From Rhodobacter sp. (GTDB lineage Bacteria > Pseudomonadota > Alphaproteobacteria > Rhodobacterales > Rhodobacteraceae), in contig JAIYDJ010000027.1 in assembly GCA_027487575.1 (NCBI GenBank), positions 1-64,000 on the forward strand: DNA of 64,000 nucleotides, in the 5' to 3' direction. The notes beneath the pieces are model-generated. The model was not told the DNA's origin. It was given only the letters and a program-made list of their open reading frames with translations, and did no database searches. Numbering within the stretch: position 1 is the first letter of the stretch; each line of letters opens with the position of its first letter. The translations under genes and the position numbers were made by a program. This document shows positions 1 through 7,447 of the stretch, in pieces.

Positions 1-710
1 GCCTCCGCGGCCGCTACATGCACGCCGACGTCCACACCCTCGAACGCACCGAGATCCTCGCCGACCTCCGCCGCGGCGACTTCGACGTCCTCGTCGGCAT
101 CAACCTCCTCCGCGAAGGCCTCGACCTCCCCGAAGTCTCCCTCGTCGCCATCCTCGATGCCGACAAGGCCGGCTTCCTCCGCAGCGCAACCTCCCTCATC
201 CAAACCATCGGCCGCGCCGCCCGAAACGTGAACTCCAAGGTCATCCTCTACGCCGACTCCATCACCCCCGCGATGAAAGCCGCCATGGACGAGACCGGCC
301 GCCGCCGCGAAAAGCAGATCGCCTACAACACCGCCCACGGCATCACGCCCACCACGATCCGCAAGAACGTCGAAGATGTCCTGCTCGGCATCTATCAGGG
401 CGACACCGATCAGGCCCGCGTGACCGCCAAGATCGACAAACCGATGATCGGGAGCAATCTCGCCGCCCACCTTACGGGGCTGCGCACCGCCATGCGCAAA
501 GCCGCCGAAAATCTCGACTTCGAAGAGGCCGCCCGCCTGCGCGACGAGGTGAAACGGCTGGAGGCGGTGGAACTGGCGATTGCGGACGACCCGCTGGCGA
601 GGCAGTCCGTGGTCGAGGAAGCGGTGGAGGAGGCGGTGTCGCGGTCTGGCCGGTCCACGGGGGGCCGGGCCGGGATGCGGGGGGGGAAGCGGAGCAATCG
701 GGGGAGGTGA
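1..710 (+). CDS. uvrB: UvrABC excinuclease subunit B, C-terminal part (runs off the window start)
   Basis: This is the 3' portion of uvrB; the reading frame is already open at base 3. UvrB is the damage-verifying helicase-like subunit of nucleotide excision repair and acts with UvrA and UvrC in the cytoplasm. Visible are the end of helicase domain 2, with [19 protein letters not shown] and the motif VI segment QTIGRAARN, then the linker. The C-terminal UVR domain ([20 protein letters not shown]), which contacts UvrC, follows. The last 35 residues are a Gly/Arg-rich tail, which is variable in this family. The truncation is only the window edge. Downstream lies an unrelated, lower-GC gene on the other strand. 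Confidence 0.97.
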   Translation, partial: LRGRYMHADVHTLERTEILADLRRGDFDVLVGINLLREGLDLPEVSLVAILDADKAGFLRSATSLIQTIGRAARNVNSKVILYADSITPAMKAAMDETGRRREKQIAYNTAHGITPTTIRKNVEDVLLGIYQGDTDQARVTAKIDKPMIGSNLAAHLTGLRTAMRKAAENLDFEEAARLRDEVKRLEAVELAIADDPLARQSVVEEAVEEAVSRSGRSTGGRAGMRGGKRSNRGR

Positions 711-767
711 GACGTTAAGCGGTGCGTCTTCGGCCTAAAGAATCTCGCGCGGGGGTTTTTTGCACGA

Positions 768-1361
768 TTATTGCCGCTTGAATTCCAACTTAAGCTGCAA
801 TTGAAATTCCAAACTACGCACTTCTTCCAAAGCCTTTTTGACAAGGCTCACCTCGCAGAATGCCCTGCGAGCTAGATACAGCGCATCGTACCTGTCATCA
901 AGTAGAGCAACTCCACACTGAAAGAATGTACCTGCAAAATTGGCCTCCAATTCCTCGACGGTCGGAGGTGAATTCGATAGTCCTTTTGGCCCGTCAAACA
1001 ATTGAAAGTTGTTGACTATTTTTCCGAATTTGTGATGATTTAGCCCCAAGTGACCGACTTCATGACCAAGCACAGAGTTTGAAAACCAGCAACCAGCCTT
1101 TGCATTTGAAAAGAGCCGTTCATCCACTGTCAATGTAATTGCATGATGAAATACTCTTACACCTGCTTTCAGCCTAAGCTCCTCGCCCTCACGCGCCCTG
1201 TAGGTCTTTATCTTAGTCTCGCCCTCGTCTCCAGCCAACCACTCCCAAAAGTCACTCATTCGAAAGAACTTGCCATCATCACAGTATCCACGCCGCAAGC
1301 TCATCATTTCGTTAAATATTTTTACCATGCGAACAGCGGTGATCTTCGGTTTCTTCTTCAT
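768..1361 (-). CDS. ImmA/IrrE-type zinc metallopeptidase-like protein
   Basis: This 197-residue protein has a clear zincin motif, HEVGH at residues 100-104 (context VLGHEVGHLGLNHH). About 35 residues later comes a Glu-rich helix, EELEANFAG, that could supply the third metal ligand. That arrangement is typical of ImmA/IrrE peptidases, which cleave repressor-type regulators or serve as toxin-antitoxin and mobile-element regulators. No helix-turn-helix domain and no obvious partner gene are adjacent. The gene is visibly more AT-rich than uvrB and has many rare-looking A/T-ending codons, which suggests transfer. The start is uncertain: no good ribosome-binding site precedes either the ATG at 1361 or the in-frame ATG at 1328. 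Confidence 0.7.
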   Translation of the reverse strand: MKKKPKITAVRMVKIFNEMMSLRRGYCDDGKFFRMSDFWEWLAGDEGETKIKTYRAREGEELRLKAGVRVFHHAITLTVDERLFSNAKAGCWFSNSVLGHEVGHLGLNHHKFGKIVNNFQLFDGPKGLSNSPPTVEELEANFAGTFFQCGVALLDDRYDALYLARRAFCEVSLVKKALEEVRSLEFQLQLKLEFKRQ

Positions 1362-1449
1362 TTGGTTCTACGCCCCCCGCTCGACCACTACATCTTGTTA
1401 CAGGCACACCATACCATCCGATGTAGACGGAGCAAACACAAAATCTGCG

Positions 1450-1476
1450 CTCACTACGGACCGTTAGTGAGTTTTT
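1450..1476 (+). terminator. Possible Rho-independent terminator
   Basis: Seven base pairs (CTCACTA with TAGTGAG) enclose an 8-nt loop, followed directly by five T residues. No plus-strand gene lies just upstream, so its role is unclear. It could be a relic of a lost gene. Confidence 0.3.
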
Positions 1477-1576
1477 CACGAACTGTTACAACCCAAAGCA
1501 CCAACGACTCGGACTCGAGCGTTTCCCCAACTCCGCAAATAGGCGTAGGGCAGGGTTCACCCCGCCGCTCCCCCCG

Positions 1577-1610
1577 ACGTCATGCGCAAAGCCATACGTT
1601 CGCCATACGC
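1577..1610 (-). repeat. 34-nt intergenic repeat, copy A
   Basis: Read on the minus strand this is GCGTATGGCGAACGTATGGC followed by TTTGCGCATGACGT. It differs at one position from copy C (3150-3183) and at a few from copy B (3058-3091). Function unknown. Confidence 0.75.
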
Positions 1611-1712
1611 GATGCCGACGCAAATCACCCCCTCCGCAACTGGTCAAACACACCCCCACACTGGCGTTGCGCCGGGCGCTGGGTTAACCTCCACCTATCG
1701 AGGTGTTGCACA

Positions 1713-1892
1713 ATGAAACTTCTGGACCCCGACCACCCTTTTTTCGCACCCGTCTGGCGGCGGTGGGCGTCGATGCTGTTTCCGCTGGCCTGGGCGGGGG
1801 TCGAGCTTTACCTTGGCAATCCCGGCTGGGCGGCGCTGTTCGCCGCTGCGGGGCTTTATGTCGGATACATGCTTCTCTTGCCAAAGCGTTAG
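1713..1892 (+). CDS. Small membrane protein, 59 residues
   Basis: The ATG at 1713 opens a 59-residue protein. An amphipathic, Trp-rich N terminus (FFAPVWRRW) is followed by two hydrophobic segments at about residues 20-34 and 38-55, ending LLLPKR. This is a typical small inner-membrane protein with positive ends; homologues of unknown function seem common in Rhodobacteraceae. The frame is open well upstream, but codon composition becomes high-GC only from this Met. Its 3' end overlaps by 4 bases the 3' end of the convergent lipoprotein gene. No function can be assigned. Confidence 0.75.
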   Translation: MKLLDPDHPFFAPVWRRWASMLFPLAWAGVELYLGNPGWAALFAAAGLYVGYMLLLPKR

Positions 1893-2176
1893 CAGCGGAT
1901 AGACCCGCGCATCTCGCCGGAGTCCCCCTGCAGGGACGTCTCGATCAGCCTGCACCCCGTCACCTCAGGGATCAGCGCGATCATCGTGGCCCGGATCGCC
2001 TGATGATCCCCGCGCCGGGCGTATCCCAGCCTTATGACCTCGACCCGATTTTGCGTATGGAAAACAGTGTATTGGCGGCCGCCCCGACTGACGTCCGCCC
2101 GTGTGGCCGCAAAGAACTCGGGCGCGGGCTGGGCTCCGCAGGCCCCGAGGAACAGCAGGAAAACGATGAACCGCAT
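1889..2176 (-). CDS. Small putative lipoprotein, 95 residues
   Basis: The protein begins with a lipoprotein signal, MRFIVFLLFLGAC, with lipobox L-G-A-C and acylated Cys at residue 13. An 82-residue mature domain follows, with two further Cys near its end (TGCRLIET and terminal RC). The ATG at 2176 was chosen because it starts exactly at the signal peptide; the longer open frame upstream is antisense to other genes. It is probably exported and anchored to a membrane. I do not recognise the mature domain. Confidence 0.7.
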   Translation of the reverse strand: MRFIVFLLFLGACGAQPAPEFFAATRADVSRGGRQYTVFHTQNRVEVIRLGYARRGDHQAIRATMIALIPEVTGCRLIETSLQGDSGEMRGSIRC

Positions 2177-2272
2177 CCCTGCACCATCCTGCAGTCCGGT
2201 TAATGGCGGGTTAACGGGAACGATCGCGGCAACCGGGCGTTGATCATCGGACCCCAACCGAATGAGGACATC

Positions 2273-2416
2273 ATGACCCGTCTCGCCAAACCGTCGCTGC
2301 TGCTGCCCCTGCTTGCCCTGCTGTCCTTCGCCGGGTGTGAAACCTTCGAAGGCTTCGGCCGCGACGTTGAAACGGCGGGCGACGCGATCACCGAGGAAGC
2401 GCAAGAGGCGCAGTGA
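2273..2416 (+). CDS. Entericidin A/B-like small lipoprotein, 47 residues
   Basis: This short gene is translated directly from the sequence at ATG 2273. A hydrophobic signal (LLLPLLALLSFAGC) ends in a lipobox, with Cys at residue 22. The mature part, CETFEGFGRDVETAGDAITE plus a short acidic tail, matches the entericidin pattern of a conserved G-x-D-[IV]-x-x-A-G-x-A-I helix. Entericidins of Escherichia coli are small membrane lipoproteins linked to stationary-phase and osmotic stress, described as a toxin/antidote pair. A second small lipoprotein gene follows 28 bases downstream, so the two probably form one unit ending at the terminator at 2631. Confidence 0.8.
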   Translation: MTRLAKPSLLLPLLALLSFAGCETFEGFGRDVETAGDAITEEAQEAQ

Positions 2417-2444
2417 CCTTCCCTTCCGCACAAGGAATATCGCC

Positions 2445-2585
2445 ATGACGTCAATGCTTTGGAAGATCGCTGCCGCCTTGGTCAGCCTGACCCTGCTGTC
2501 GAACTGCGCCCCTCTGGTGGGTGCCGCCGTCGCAGTGGGGGCAGATGAGGCCGCCGAACAGGACGGCGACGGCGGGCTGTTCTGA
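2445..2585 (+). CDS. Small putative lipoprotein, 46 residues
   Basis: The ATG at 2445 follows an AAGGA ribosome-binding site. Residues 1-20 form a signal peptide ending LLSNC, with the predicted lipidated Cys at 21. A short hydrophobic Ala/Val/Gly stretch and an acidic tail (DEAAEQDGDGGLF) follow. It lies directly behind the entericidin-like gene and shares its terminator. The family is unknown; position suggests a partner of the entericidin-like protein, which is inference only. Confidence 0.65.
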   Translation: MTSMLWKIAAALVSLTLLSNCAPLVGAAVAVGADEAAEQDGDGGLF

Positions 2586-2630
2586 CCCGCGAATCTCGCG
2601 CCGACCGGCAACACATTCCTTCGCCATGAC

Positions 2631-2657
2631 CCAGCCGCCCCAAGGGGCGGCTGGTTT
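2631..2657 (+). terminator. Rho-independent terminator of the two small lipoprotein genes
   Basis: A perfect 11-bp GC-rich stem (CCAGCCGCCCC with GGGGCGGCTGG, loop AA) is followed by TTT. It lies 45 bases after the stop codon at 2585. Confidence 0.7.
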
Positions 2658-2713
2658 ACCTTCCGGCAGTAATTCCTGCCCGTCGCAGGCGGCTGCCGAT
2701 CGGTCAGATACCT

Positions 2714-2968
2714 TCAGACTTCGGGCGCGGCGGGGTTGGGGAGGATGCCGTCGACCCGATCAACCTTCGTCTCGTCCCACCCCACATCCTGCCGCTTGAT
2801 GCGACGCGAGATCAGGTAACTGATTGGCCAGGATAACCAAAAACCCACCCCCGCCGCTCCGGCGATCGCGGGCCACGAATACCAGCCCATCGCCAGAACG
2901 GCGGTGATGAGGGACCCGGTGACCATCGCGCCGACGATGAGGGTCAGAAAGATGCTGAGTCGGTCCAT
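2714..2968 (-). CDS. Small membrane protein, 84 residues
   Basis: Two hydrophobic segments (about residues 5-27 and 32-53) are followed by a basic stretch, ISRRIKRQD. A soluble C-terminal tail rich in Asp, Val and Pro ends NPAAPEV. The ATG at 2968 starts exactly at the first membrane segment. Topology suggests a helical hairpin with a cytoplasmic tail. Similar short proteins ending in NPxAP-like tails occur widely in Rhodobacteraceae (from memory); function unknown. It stands alone and faces the lipoprotein pair. Confidence 0.7.
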   Translation of the reverse strand: MDRLSIFLTLIVGAMVTGSLITAVLAMGWYSWPAIAGAAGVGFWLSWPISYLISRRIKRQDVGWDETKVDRVDGILPNPAAPEV

Positions 2969-3057
2969 AGGTCGTGCCTCCTGTTCGGGGCAGTGTGGCA
3001 GAGTTGCGGACCGGGGGGCTGATGTGGGTCAGGGTGGGGGTGCGCAGCGTAGGATTT

Positions 3058-3091
3058 GCGTCTGGCGGACGTATGTCTTTGCGCATGACGT
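3058..3091 (+). repeat. 34-nt intergenic repeat, copy B
   Basis: Reads GCGTCTGGCGGACGTATGTC then TTTGCGCATGACGT. It differs at two positions from copy C. Confidence 0.75.
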
Positions 3092-3149
3092 TGGGGCGGG
3101 GAGGCGGGCCGGGGGAGGGTTCAAGGGGGGTATGCGGGGCGTATGGTTC

Positions 3150-3183
3150 GCGTATGGCGGACGTATGGCTTTGCGCATGACGT
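3150..3183 (+). repeat. 34-nt intergenic repeat, copy C
   Basis: Reads GCGTATGGCGGACGTATGGC then TTTGCGCATGACGT. This appears closest to a consensus of the three copies. It ends about 120 bases from the end of the lower-GC Panacea module. Confidence 0.75.
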
Positions 3184-3301
3184 TAGGGGGCCGGTCGCCG
3201 CGCCGAGTCGGGCGCTAGGTTGTAACGTTCGCGCCGAGGGGTAGGGTCGATCCGGTAGGAGTGGTGCGCACTGAATGCGCATCCCACAGCTTGCTAATGA
3301 A

Positions 3302-4011
3302 CTATGCAGATAGTCCTGAACTAGAACGCTCACGACGCTCCAATTGGACGTCGAGCCAAATTCTCTGTGTCGTTTCCATTCGTTCTTCGACCTCTGATTT
3401 CGAGAAAACTGGTGGGCCGGTGAAGTCGACCAACTTTGCCCGCCTGTTCAGTTTACTGTCTGTGATTTTCACCAACGCAATTTCAAGATCAACGTAATCA
3501 GCGTTTTCAGCAATCTTCCAGTACATTGCCGAGAAAGCGAACGCGATACCTCCTGAGTCAAGGCAAGTCGATGAGCGGCGAGGATCAAGTAAAATAGCTA
3601 AACCCCTATCGCCAGAGATAAGGATTCCGTCTTCAAAGAACCTATTCGTCGCCAAAGGAGTTCGATATGGCTCAAAATGATGTTCAACGCTCTTTACGTC
3701 ATTCTCGACTGACCAGTCCCAAACGGCGCCAGCAACAGAGACATTAGCACAATATCTTTTTCGCCATATCTACATTCGCGCGCAATTTTCGCTATCAAAG
3801 ACTCTTTGTCGTCGCGGCGCAGATCAAGTTGAAGTGATGGTTCACGCGAAACTAGTTTCGCCCAATTTCTCTTGATAGGCGCGTAAGAAATCCAGTTGCT
3901 CGGCCGTTCCCAATCTCTAAGTGATCTGTAACGCTCTCCGATAGTACGCGCGCAGAGGTTCGCTAGATCAATCGTTGTAAGGGGGTATGTCTCGGTAGAT
4001 GACAACAGCAT
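3302..4011 (-). pseudogene. Frameshifted gene of unknown family, partner of the Panacea gene
   Basis: Two minus-strand frames join into one protein of about 235 residues if a single base is added in the run of five A (plus strand T, 3757-3761). The first frame runs to ...IARECRYGEK. The second continues without a start of its own through SVAGAVWDWSVENDVKSVEH, then ISGDRGLAILLDPRR, and ends RERSSSGLSA. Neither frame makes sense alone: the first stops at 3694, and the second has only a weak TTG at 3655. The ATG at 4011 has AGGA 5 bases upstream and overlaps the end of the Panacea gene by 44 bases. Codon use is AT-richer than the neighbours. Position behind a Panacea antitoxin domain suggests a toxin, but I do not recognise the family. 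The break may be a real mutation or a homopolymer sequencing error. Confidence 0.6.
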
Positions 4012-4507
4012 CTTCTTCCTCATCTGTACGAAGCGCAAAGGGATGTTTAGAGTAGTGTTCTACTATCGTTCTATCAGGAATGATTGAGCCTTTCGAGTCT
4101 TTTTGACGCCAAACGATGTCCCATGGCCCGTTACTCGCGTGGCTAAGGTCTACGAGTTGCCCAGCGGACAGATCGAAGAGCGAAGAAATGACATTTATGA
4201 TTTGTCGTTGCGCCTGCTTGTCCGGCCGCGGGATGACTTGCTCGACACCAGTTACAACGTTCCGAGACGACGCGCGCTTAGTGATCGGTTGATCGCCAAA
4301 TGCTTTGAACGCTCGGTACACAAGCGGATGAACCGGGCCATATTCCCAAGCCTCGAAGGAACCGGACACAAGTGGAACCTTTTTGCCTGTTAGGTAAGAT
4401 GCATGACAAAAGTACAGAAGCTTCTGTAGTTCTAGCGCCGTGGTTCGTCCGCCAAGAAATCGCCTTGCGTCAACGATGAAGTTTGCTACTGAACGCGGGT
4501 CGTGCAT
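3968..4507 (-). CDS. Panacea (DUF4065/SocA-like) domain protein, putative antitoxin
   Basis: This 179-residue protein has the hallmarks of the Panacea/DUF4065 family: LQKLLYFCHASYL at residues 28-39 and FEAWEYGPVHPLVYRAF at about 51-67. A C-terminal helical part contains SNGPWDIVW and TIVEHYSKHPF. In this family (SocA of Caulobacter, PanA proteins) the domain neutralises a toxin encoded next door. The gene is followed by a 44-base-overlapping, frameshifted gene of unknown family. Its ATG overlaps the lepA stop codon by one base (TAATG), so it may be translated by coupling to lepA. Base composition is clearly lower in GC than lepA, which suggests acquisition. Confidence 0.8.
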   Translation of the reverse strand: MHDPRSVANFIVDARRFLGGRTTALELQKLLYFCHASYLTGKKVPLVSGSFEAWEYGPVHPLVYRAFKAFGDQPITKRASSRNVVTGVEQVIPRPDKQAQRQIINVISSLFDLSAGQLVDLSHASNGPWDIVWRQKDSKGSIIPDRTIVEHYSKHPFALRTDEEEDAVVIYRDIPPYND

Positions 4508-6306
4508 TACCCATCCATCTTCAACGCCGCAATAAACGCTTCCTGCGGAATCTCCACCTTGCCGAACTGTCGCATCTTCTTCTTACCAGCTTTCTGCTTC
4601 TCGAGCAGCTTTTTCTTCCGCGACGCGTCGCCGCCATAGCACTTGGCCGTCACGTCCTTGCGCATCGCTGACAGCGTCTCGCGCGCGATCACCCGGCCGC
4701 CGATGGCCGCCTGGATCGGGATCTTGAACATGTGGCGGGGGATCAGGTCTTTCAGCTTTTCCACCATCGCGCGGCCGCGCAGGTCGGCGCGGTCGCGGTG
4801 GACCATCATCGACAGGGCATCGACGGGTTCGTCGTTCACAAGGATCGACATCTTGACCAGATGATCCTCGCGGTATTCCGAGATCACATAGTCGAAACTC
4901 GCGTAGCCTTTGGAAATGCTTTTCAGCCGGTCGTAGAAGTCGAACACCACCTCGGCCAGCGGCAGGTCGTAGACGGCCATCGCGCGGTTGCCGACATAGG
5001 ACAGGTCCTGCTGGATGCCACGCCGTTCCTGGCACAGCTTCAGGACGTCGCCCAGGTATTCATCCGGCACCATGATGGTGGCCTTGATGCGCGGCTCGTC
5101 GATGTGGTCGATGTAGGTGAGGTCGGGCATGTCGGCGGGGTTGTGCAGGTCGCGCACCTCGCCGTCCTTCATGTGCAGGTGGAACACGACCGAGGGCGCG
5201 GTGGTGATCAGGTCGAGGTCGTATTCCCGTTCCAGCCGGTCGCGGATCACCTCGAGATGAAGCAAGCCGAGGAAACCGCAGCGGAAGCCGAAGCCGAGCG
5301 CGGCGGAGGTTTCCATTTCGCTGCTGAAGGACGCGTCGTTCAGCGACAGCTTCTCGATGGCTTCGCGCAGCGGTTCGAAATCGGCGGCATCGACCGGGAA
5401 GAGGCCGCAGAACACCACGGGTTGCGCGGGTTTGAAGCCGGGCAGCGCCTCGGCACAGCCGCGCCGTTCATGGGTGATGGTGTCGCCGACGCGGGTGTCG
5501 CGGACCTGCTTGATCGACCCGGTGAGGATGCCGATCTCGCCCGGGCCAAGCTCGTCGATGTCGACCATCTGGGGTTTCAGGACGGCCAGCTTGTCGATGC
5601 CGTAGACGGCGTTGGTCTGCATCATGCGGACGCGGTCGCCCTTGCGCATGACGCCGTCCATGACGCGGACCATGACGACGACGCCAAGGTAGGCGTCATA
5701 CCACGAATCGACCAGCATCGCCTTGAGCGGCGCGTCACGGTCGCCGGTGGGGGCGGGAAGGCGGGTGACGATTGCTTCGAGAACATCGGGAATGCCCAAG
5801 CCGGATTTGGCGGAGATCAGCACCGCATCCGAGGCGTCCAGCCCGATCACATCCTCGATCTGCTGGCGCACGCGGTCGGGTTCGGCGGCGGGAAGGTCGA
5901 TCTTGTTCAGGACGGGCACGATCTCGTGCCCCGCATCCAGCGCCTGATAGACGTTGGCCAGCGTCTGCGCCTCGACCCCTTGCGAGGCATCGACGACCAG
6001 CAGCGATCCTTCGACGGCGCGCATCGAGCGCGAGACTTCATAGGCGAAGTCAACGTGGCCGGGGGTGTCGATCAGGTTCAGGATGTAGGTATTGCCATCC
6101 TTGGCGGGATATTCGATGCGGACCGTGTTGGCCTTGATCGTGATCCCCCGCTCGCGCTCGATGTCCATCGAATCGAGCATCTGGGCCTTCATGTCGCGCG
6201 CGGCGACCGTGCCCGTCATCTGGATCAGACGATCGGCGAGGGTGGATTTGCCGTGGTCGATATGGGCCACGATCGAAAAATTGCGGATGAGGTCAAGCTG
6301 GGTCAT
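4507..6306 (-). CDS. lepA: Elongation factor 4 (LepA), ribosome back-translocase GTPase
   Basis: This 599-residue protein is the usual LepA length. The P-loop region [10 protein letters not shown] lies at residues 14-23, the switch region [15 protein letters not shown] follows, then DTPGH and the guanine-specificity motif NKIDLP. EF-G-like domains and the lysine-rich LepA-specific C-terminal domain ([20 protein letters not shown]) complete it. EF4 binds ribosomes and affects elongation and initiation under stress. The ATG at 6306 ([10 protein letters not shown]) is the family start; 40 residues of open frame upstream are low-complexity Pro/Ser and were excluded. The stop codon overlaps the start of the Panacea gene. 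Confidence 0.97.
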   Translation of the reverse strand: MTQLDLIRNFSIVAHIDHGKSTLADRLIQMTGTVAARDMKAQMLDSMDIERERGITIKANTVRIEYPAKDGNTYILNLIDTPGHVDFAYEVSRSMRAVEGSLLVVDASQGVEAQTLANVYQALDAGHEIVPVLNKIDLPAAEPDRVRQQIEDVIGLDASDAVLISAKSGLGIPDVLEAIVTRLPAPTGDRDAPLKAMLVDSWYDAYLGVVVMVRVMDGVMRKGDRVRMMQTNAVYGIDKLAVLKPQMVDIDELGPGEIGILTGSIKQVRDTRVGDTITHERRGCAEALPGFKPAQPVVFCGLFPVDAADFEPLREAIEKLSLNDASFSSEMETSAALGFGFRCGFLGLLHLEVIRDRLEREYDLDLITTAPSVVFHLHMKDGEVRDLHNPADMPDLTYIDHIDEPRIKATIMVPDEYLGDVLKLCQERRGIQQDLSYVGNRAMAVYDLPLAEVVFDFYDRLKSISKGYASFDYVISEYREDHLVKMSILVNDEPVDALSMMVHRDRADLRGRAMVEKLKDLIPRHMFKIPIQAAIGGRVIARETLSAMRKDVTAKCYGGDASRKKKLLEKQKAGKKKMRQFGKVEIPQEAFIAALKMDG

Positions 6307-6337
6307 GCGGGGCATATGATCAGGAAACGCTGAAGGG

Positions 6338-6898
6338 TCAAGCGTCTGCCCGGACGGGGTACAAATCGCACAGGTTGAAGTAGAGATCGGCCTCGGACTT
6401 CTGGCCGGAGCGGGTGTGGTCGCCAACCATCGCCAGACACATCAGCCGCACCAGTTGCGGCCGCGCCACGCACCATACGCGGGTTTCGCCCAGCAGCCAG
6501 CGCCGGAAACAGGCCCGCATCCCGGCATAGGTGACGAGTTTGCCGGACTCTCCGTCAAGGTCGATCGGGCCCGGGGCAAGACGGGAGGGCAGATGCGCCT
6601 GTCGCCAATGCGCCGCCATCCTGTCATGCGCAAGCCAGAGAGTGCGGGCGTCGTAGACATCATCGGCGGCAAGGCAGATGGCCACCGGGTCGTCGCGGAT
6701 GTCCAGAAGGCCCGCGGCTGCGAGGTAGGCCCCGGTGGCCACGTCGGACCAGAGCGTCAGGGTCGCCAGCCGGTTGTCCAGCAGGTCGTCGCGGATGTCA
6801 TGCTGCAGGTCGGTGCGGAACGCGGGCTTGCTGCGCGGCGTGTAGGCCATGTTCCGGCAACCATGGGGCTGGGGTAAGGTGAGAACGGGAAGCAGCAT
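6338..6898 (-). CDS. Conserved hypothetical protein, 186 residues
   Basis: The protein is soluble, has no signal peptide, and is rich in Arg, Leu and Asp. It includes the segments [20 protein letters not shown] and [15 protein letters not shown]. The end, [18 protein letters not shown], is also notable. A good AAGGA ribosome-binding site precedes the ATG at 6898; an internal Met at 6850 (MAYTPRSK) is an alternative. It lies 31 bases upstream of lepA on the same strand and may be co-transcribed with it. I do not recognise the family and see no catalytic motif. Confidence 0.6.
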   Translation of the reverse strand: MLLPVLTLPQPHGCRNMAYTPRSKPAFRTDLQHDIRDDLLDNRLATLTLWSDVATGAYLAAAGLLDIRDDPVAICLAADDVYDARTLWLAHDRMAAHWRQAHLPSRLAPGPIDLDGESGKLVTYAGMRACFRRWLLGETRVWCVARPQLVRLMCLAMVGDHTRSGQKSEADLYFNLCDLYPVRADA

Positions 6899-7138
6899 TC
6901 AAGGTTCCTTCTTCCGAGGTGAAGATGCGATGGCCAGACAGCCATCCGGCAGGCGGGACCACAACATCCGGGGGGATGACGCGGGCCGGGCGCGACGGGT
7001 GGGGGCGATGGGCCGATTGTCGCGCAACTGTTTCGGTGGATTGAAAAATCCGCGACGAATCGACATACTGATGGCAGGAAATGACCTGTGGATCGCAGGG
7101 TTGCGCAATGCAATTCCGGCCCGGGCAACGAGGCAGAC

Positions 7139-7447
7139 ATGAGCAGACTTCCCTATCTGTTGGCAACCGTCGTTGCCCTTTCCGTTCCCGTGCAGGCATC
7201 TGCCGGTCCGGTTGAAGCGGCCTGCAACCGGTCGGACCGGGTTCAGGCGAGCCGGTCGCTGTGCAACTGCATCGGGCAGGTTGCCGAAATGACGCTGCGC
7301 GGTGGCGACCAAAAGCGGGTTGCAAGCTTCTTCAAGGACCCCGACCGCGCGCAGGACGTCAAGATGTCAAAGCGCGACAGCGATGACCAGTTCTGGGAAC
7401 GCTATCAGGCCTTCACCACACAGGCCGAAGCCTACTGCGCAGGGTGA
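7139..7447 (+). CDS. Small secreted conserved protein with paired cysteines
   Basis: This 102-residue protein starts at ATG 7139 with a classic signal peptide (MSRLPYLLATVVALSVPVQA, probable cleavage after ASA). The mature domain has Cys near ACNRSD, the pair SLCNCIGQVA, and a last one at EAYCAG. It also has the conserved segments ASFFKDPDRAQDVK and DDQFWERYQAF. Proteins of this pattern are frequent in Rhodobacteraceae and are sometimes labelled arginine transporter without clear evidence. It is probably periplasmic with disulfides. Its 3' end overlaps the convergent gene by 16 bases. Confidence 0.75.
   Translation: MSRLPYLLATVVALSVPVQASAGPVEAACNRSDRVQASRSLCNCIGQVAEMTLRGGDQKRVASFFKDPDRAQDVKMSKRDSDDQFWERYQAFTTQAEAYCAG

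Larger units (their letters stand above)
1362..1712. other. Intergenic stretch with a hairpin and one 34-nt repeat
   Basis: I see no convincing gene here. The stretch contains an imperfect hairpin followed by a T run (1450-1476) and one minus-strand copy of the 34-nt repeat also found at 3058 and 3150. Overlapping open frames on both strands have no ribosome-binding sites or recognisable sequence. Confidence 0.6.
2969..3301. other. Intergenic stretch with two 34-nt repeats
   Basis: I see no credible gene here. It contains copies B and C of the 34-nt repeat, about 92 bases apart in the same orientation, within G-rich sequence on the plus strand. Base composition shifts from G-rich to AT-richer near 3290, where the transferred-looking module begins. 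Confidence 0.6.

Noticed and set aside
1143-1712. N-terminal extension of the small membrane protein at 1713
   Set aside because: The upstream in-frame stretch is antisense to the metallopeptidase gene and AT-rich; signal and composition begin at Met 1713.
3058-3183. CRISPR array
   Set aside because: Only two direct copies occur here with a 58-base gap, a third copy lies 1.5 kb away in the opposite orientation, and there are no cas genes.
3302-3655. Separate 117-residue gene starting at TTG 3655
   Set aside because: The same frame stays open upstream to 3772 with protein-like sequence and joins the preceding frame by a one-base change, so it is better read as the 3' half of one gene.
4732-6333. 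533-residue open frame antisense to lepA
   Set aside because: It lies wholly opposite lepA, is rich in His/Asp/Val as expected of the antisense of GC-rich coding DNA, and resembles no protein family.
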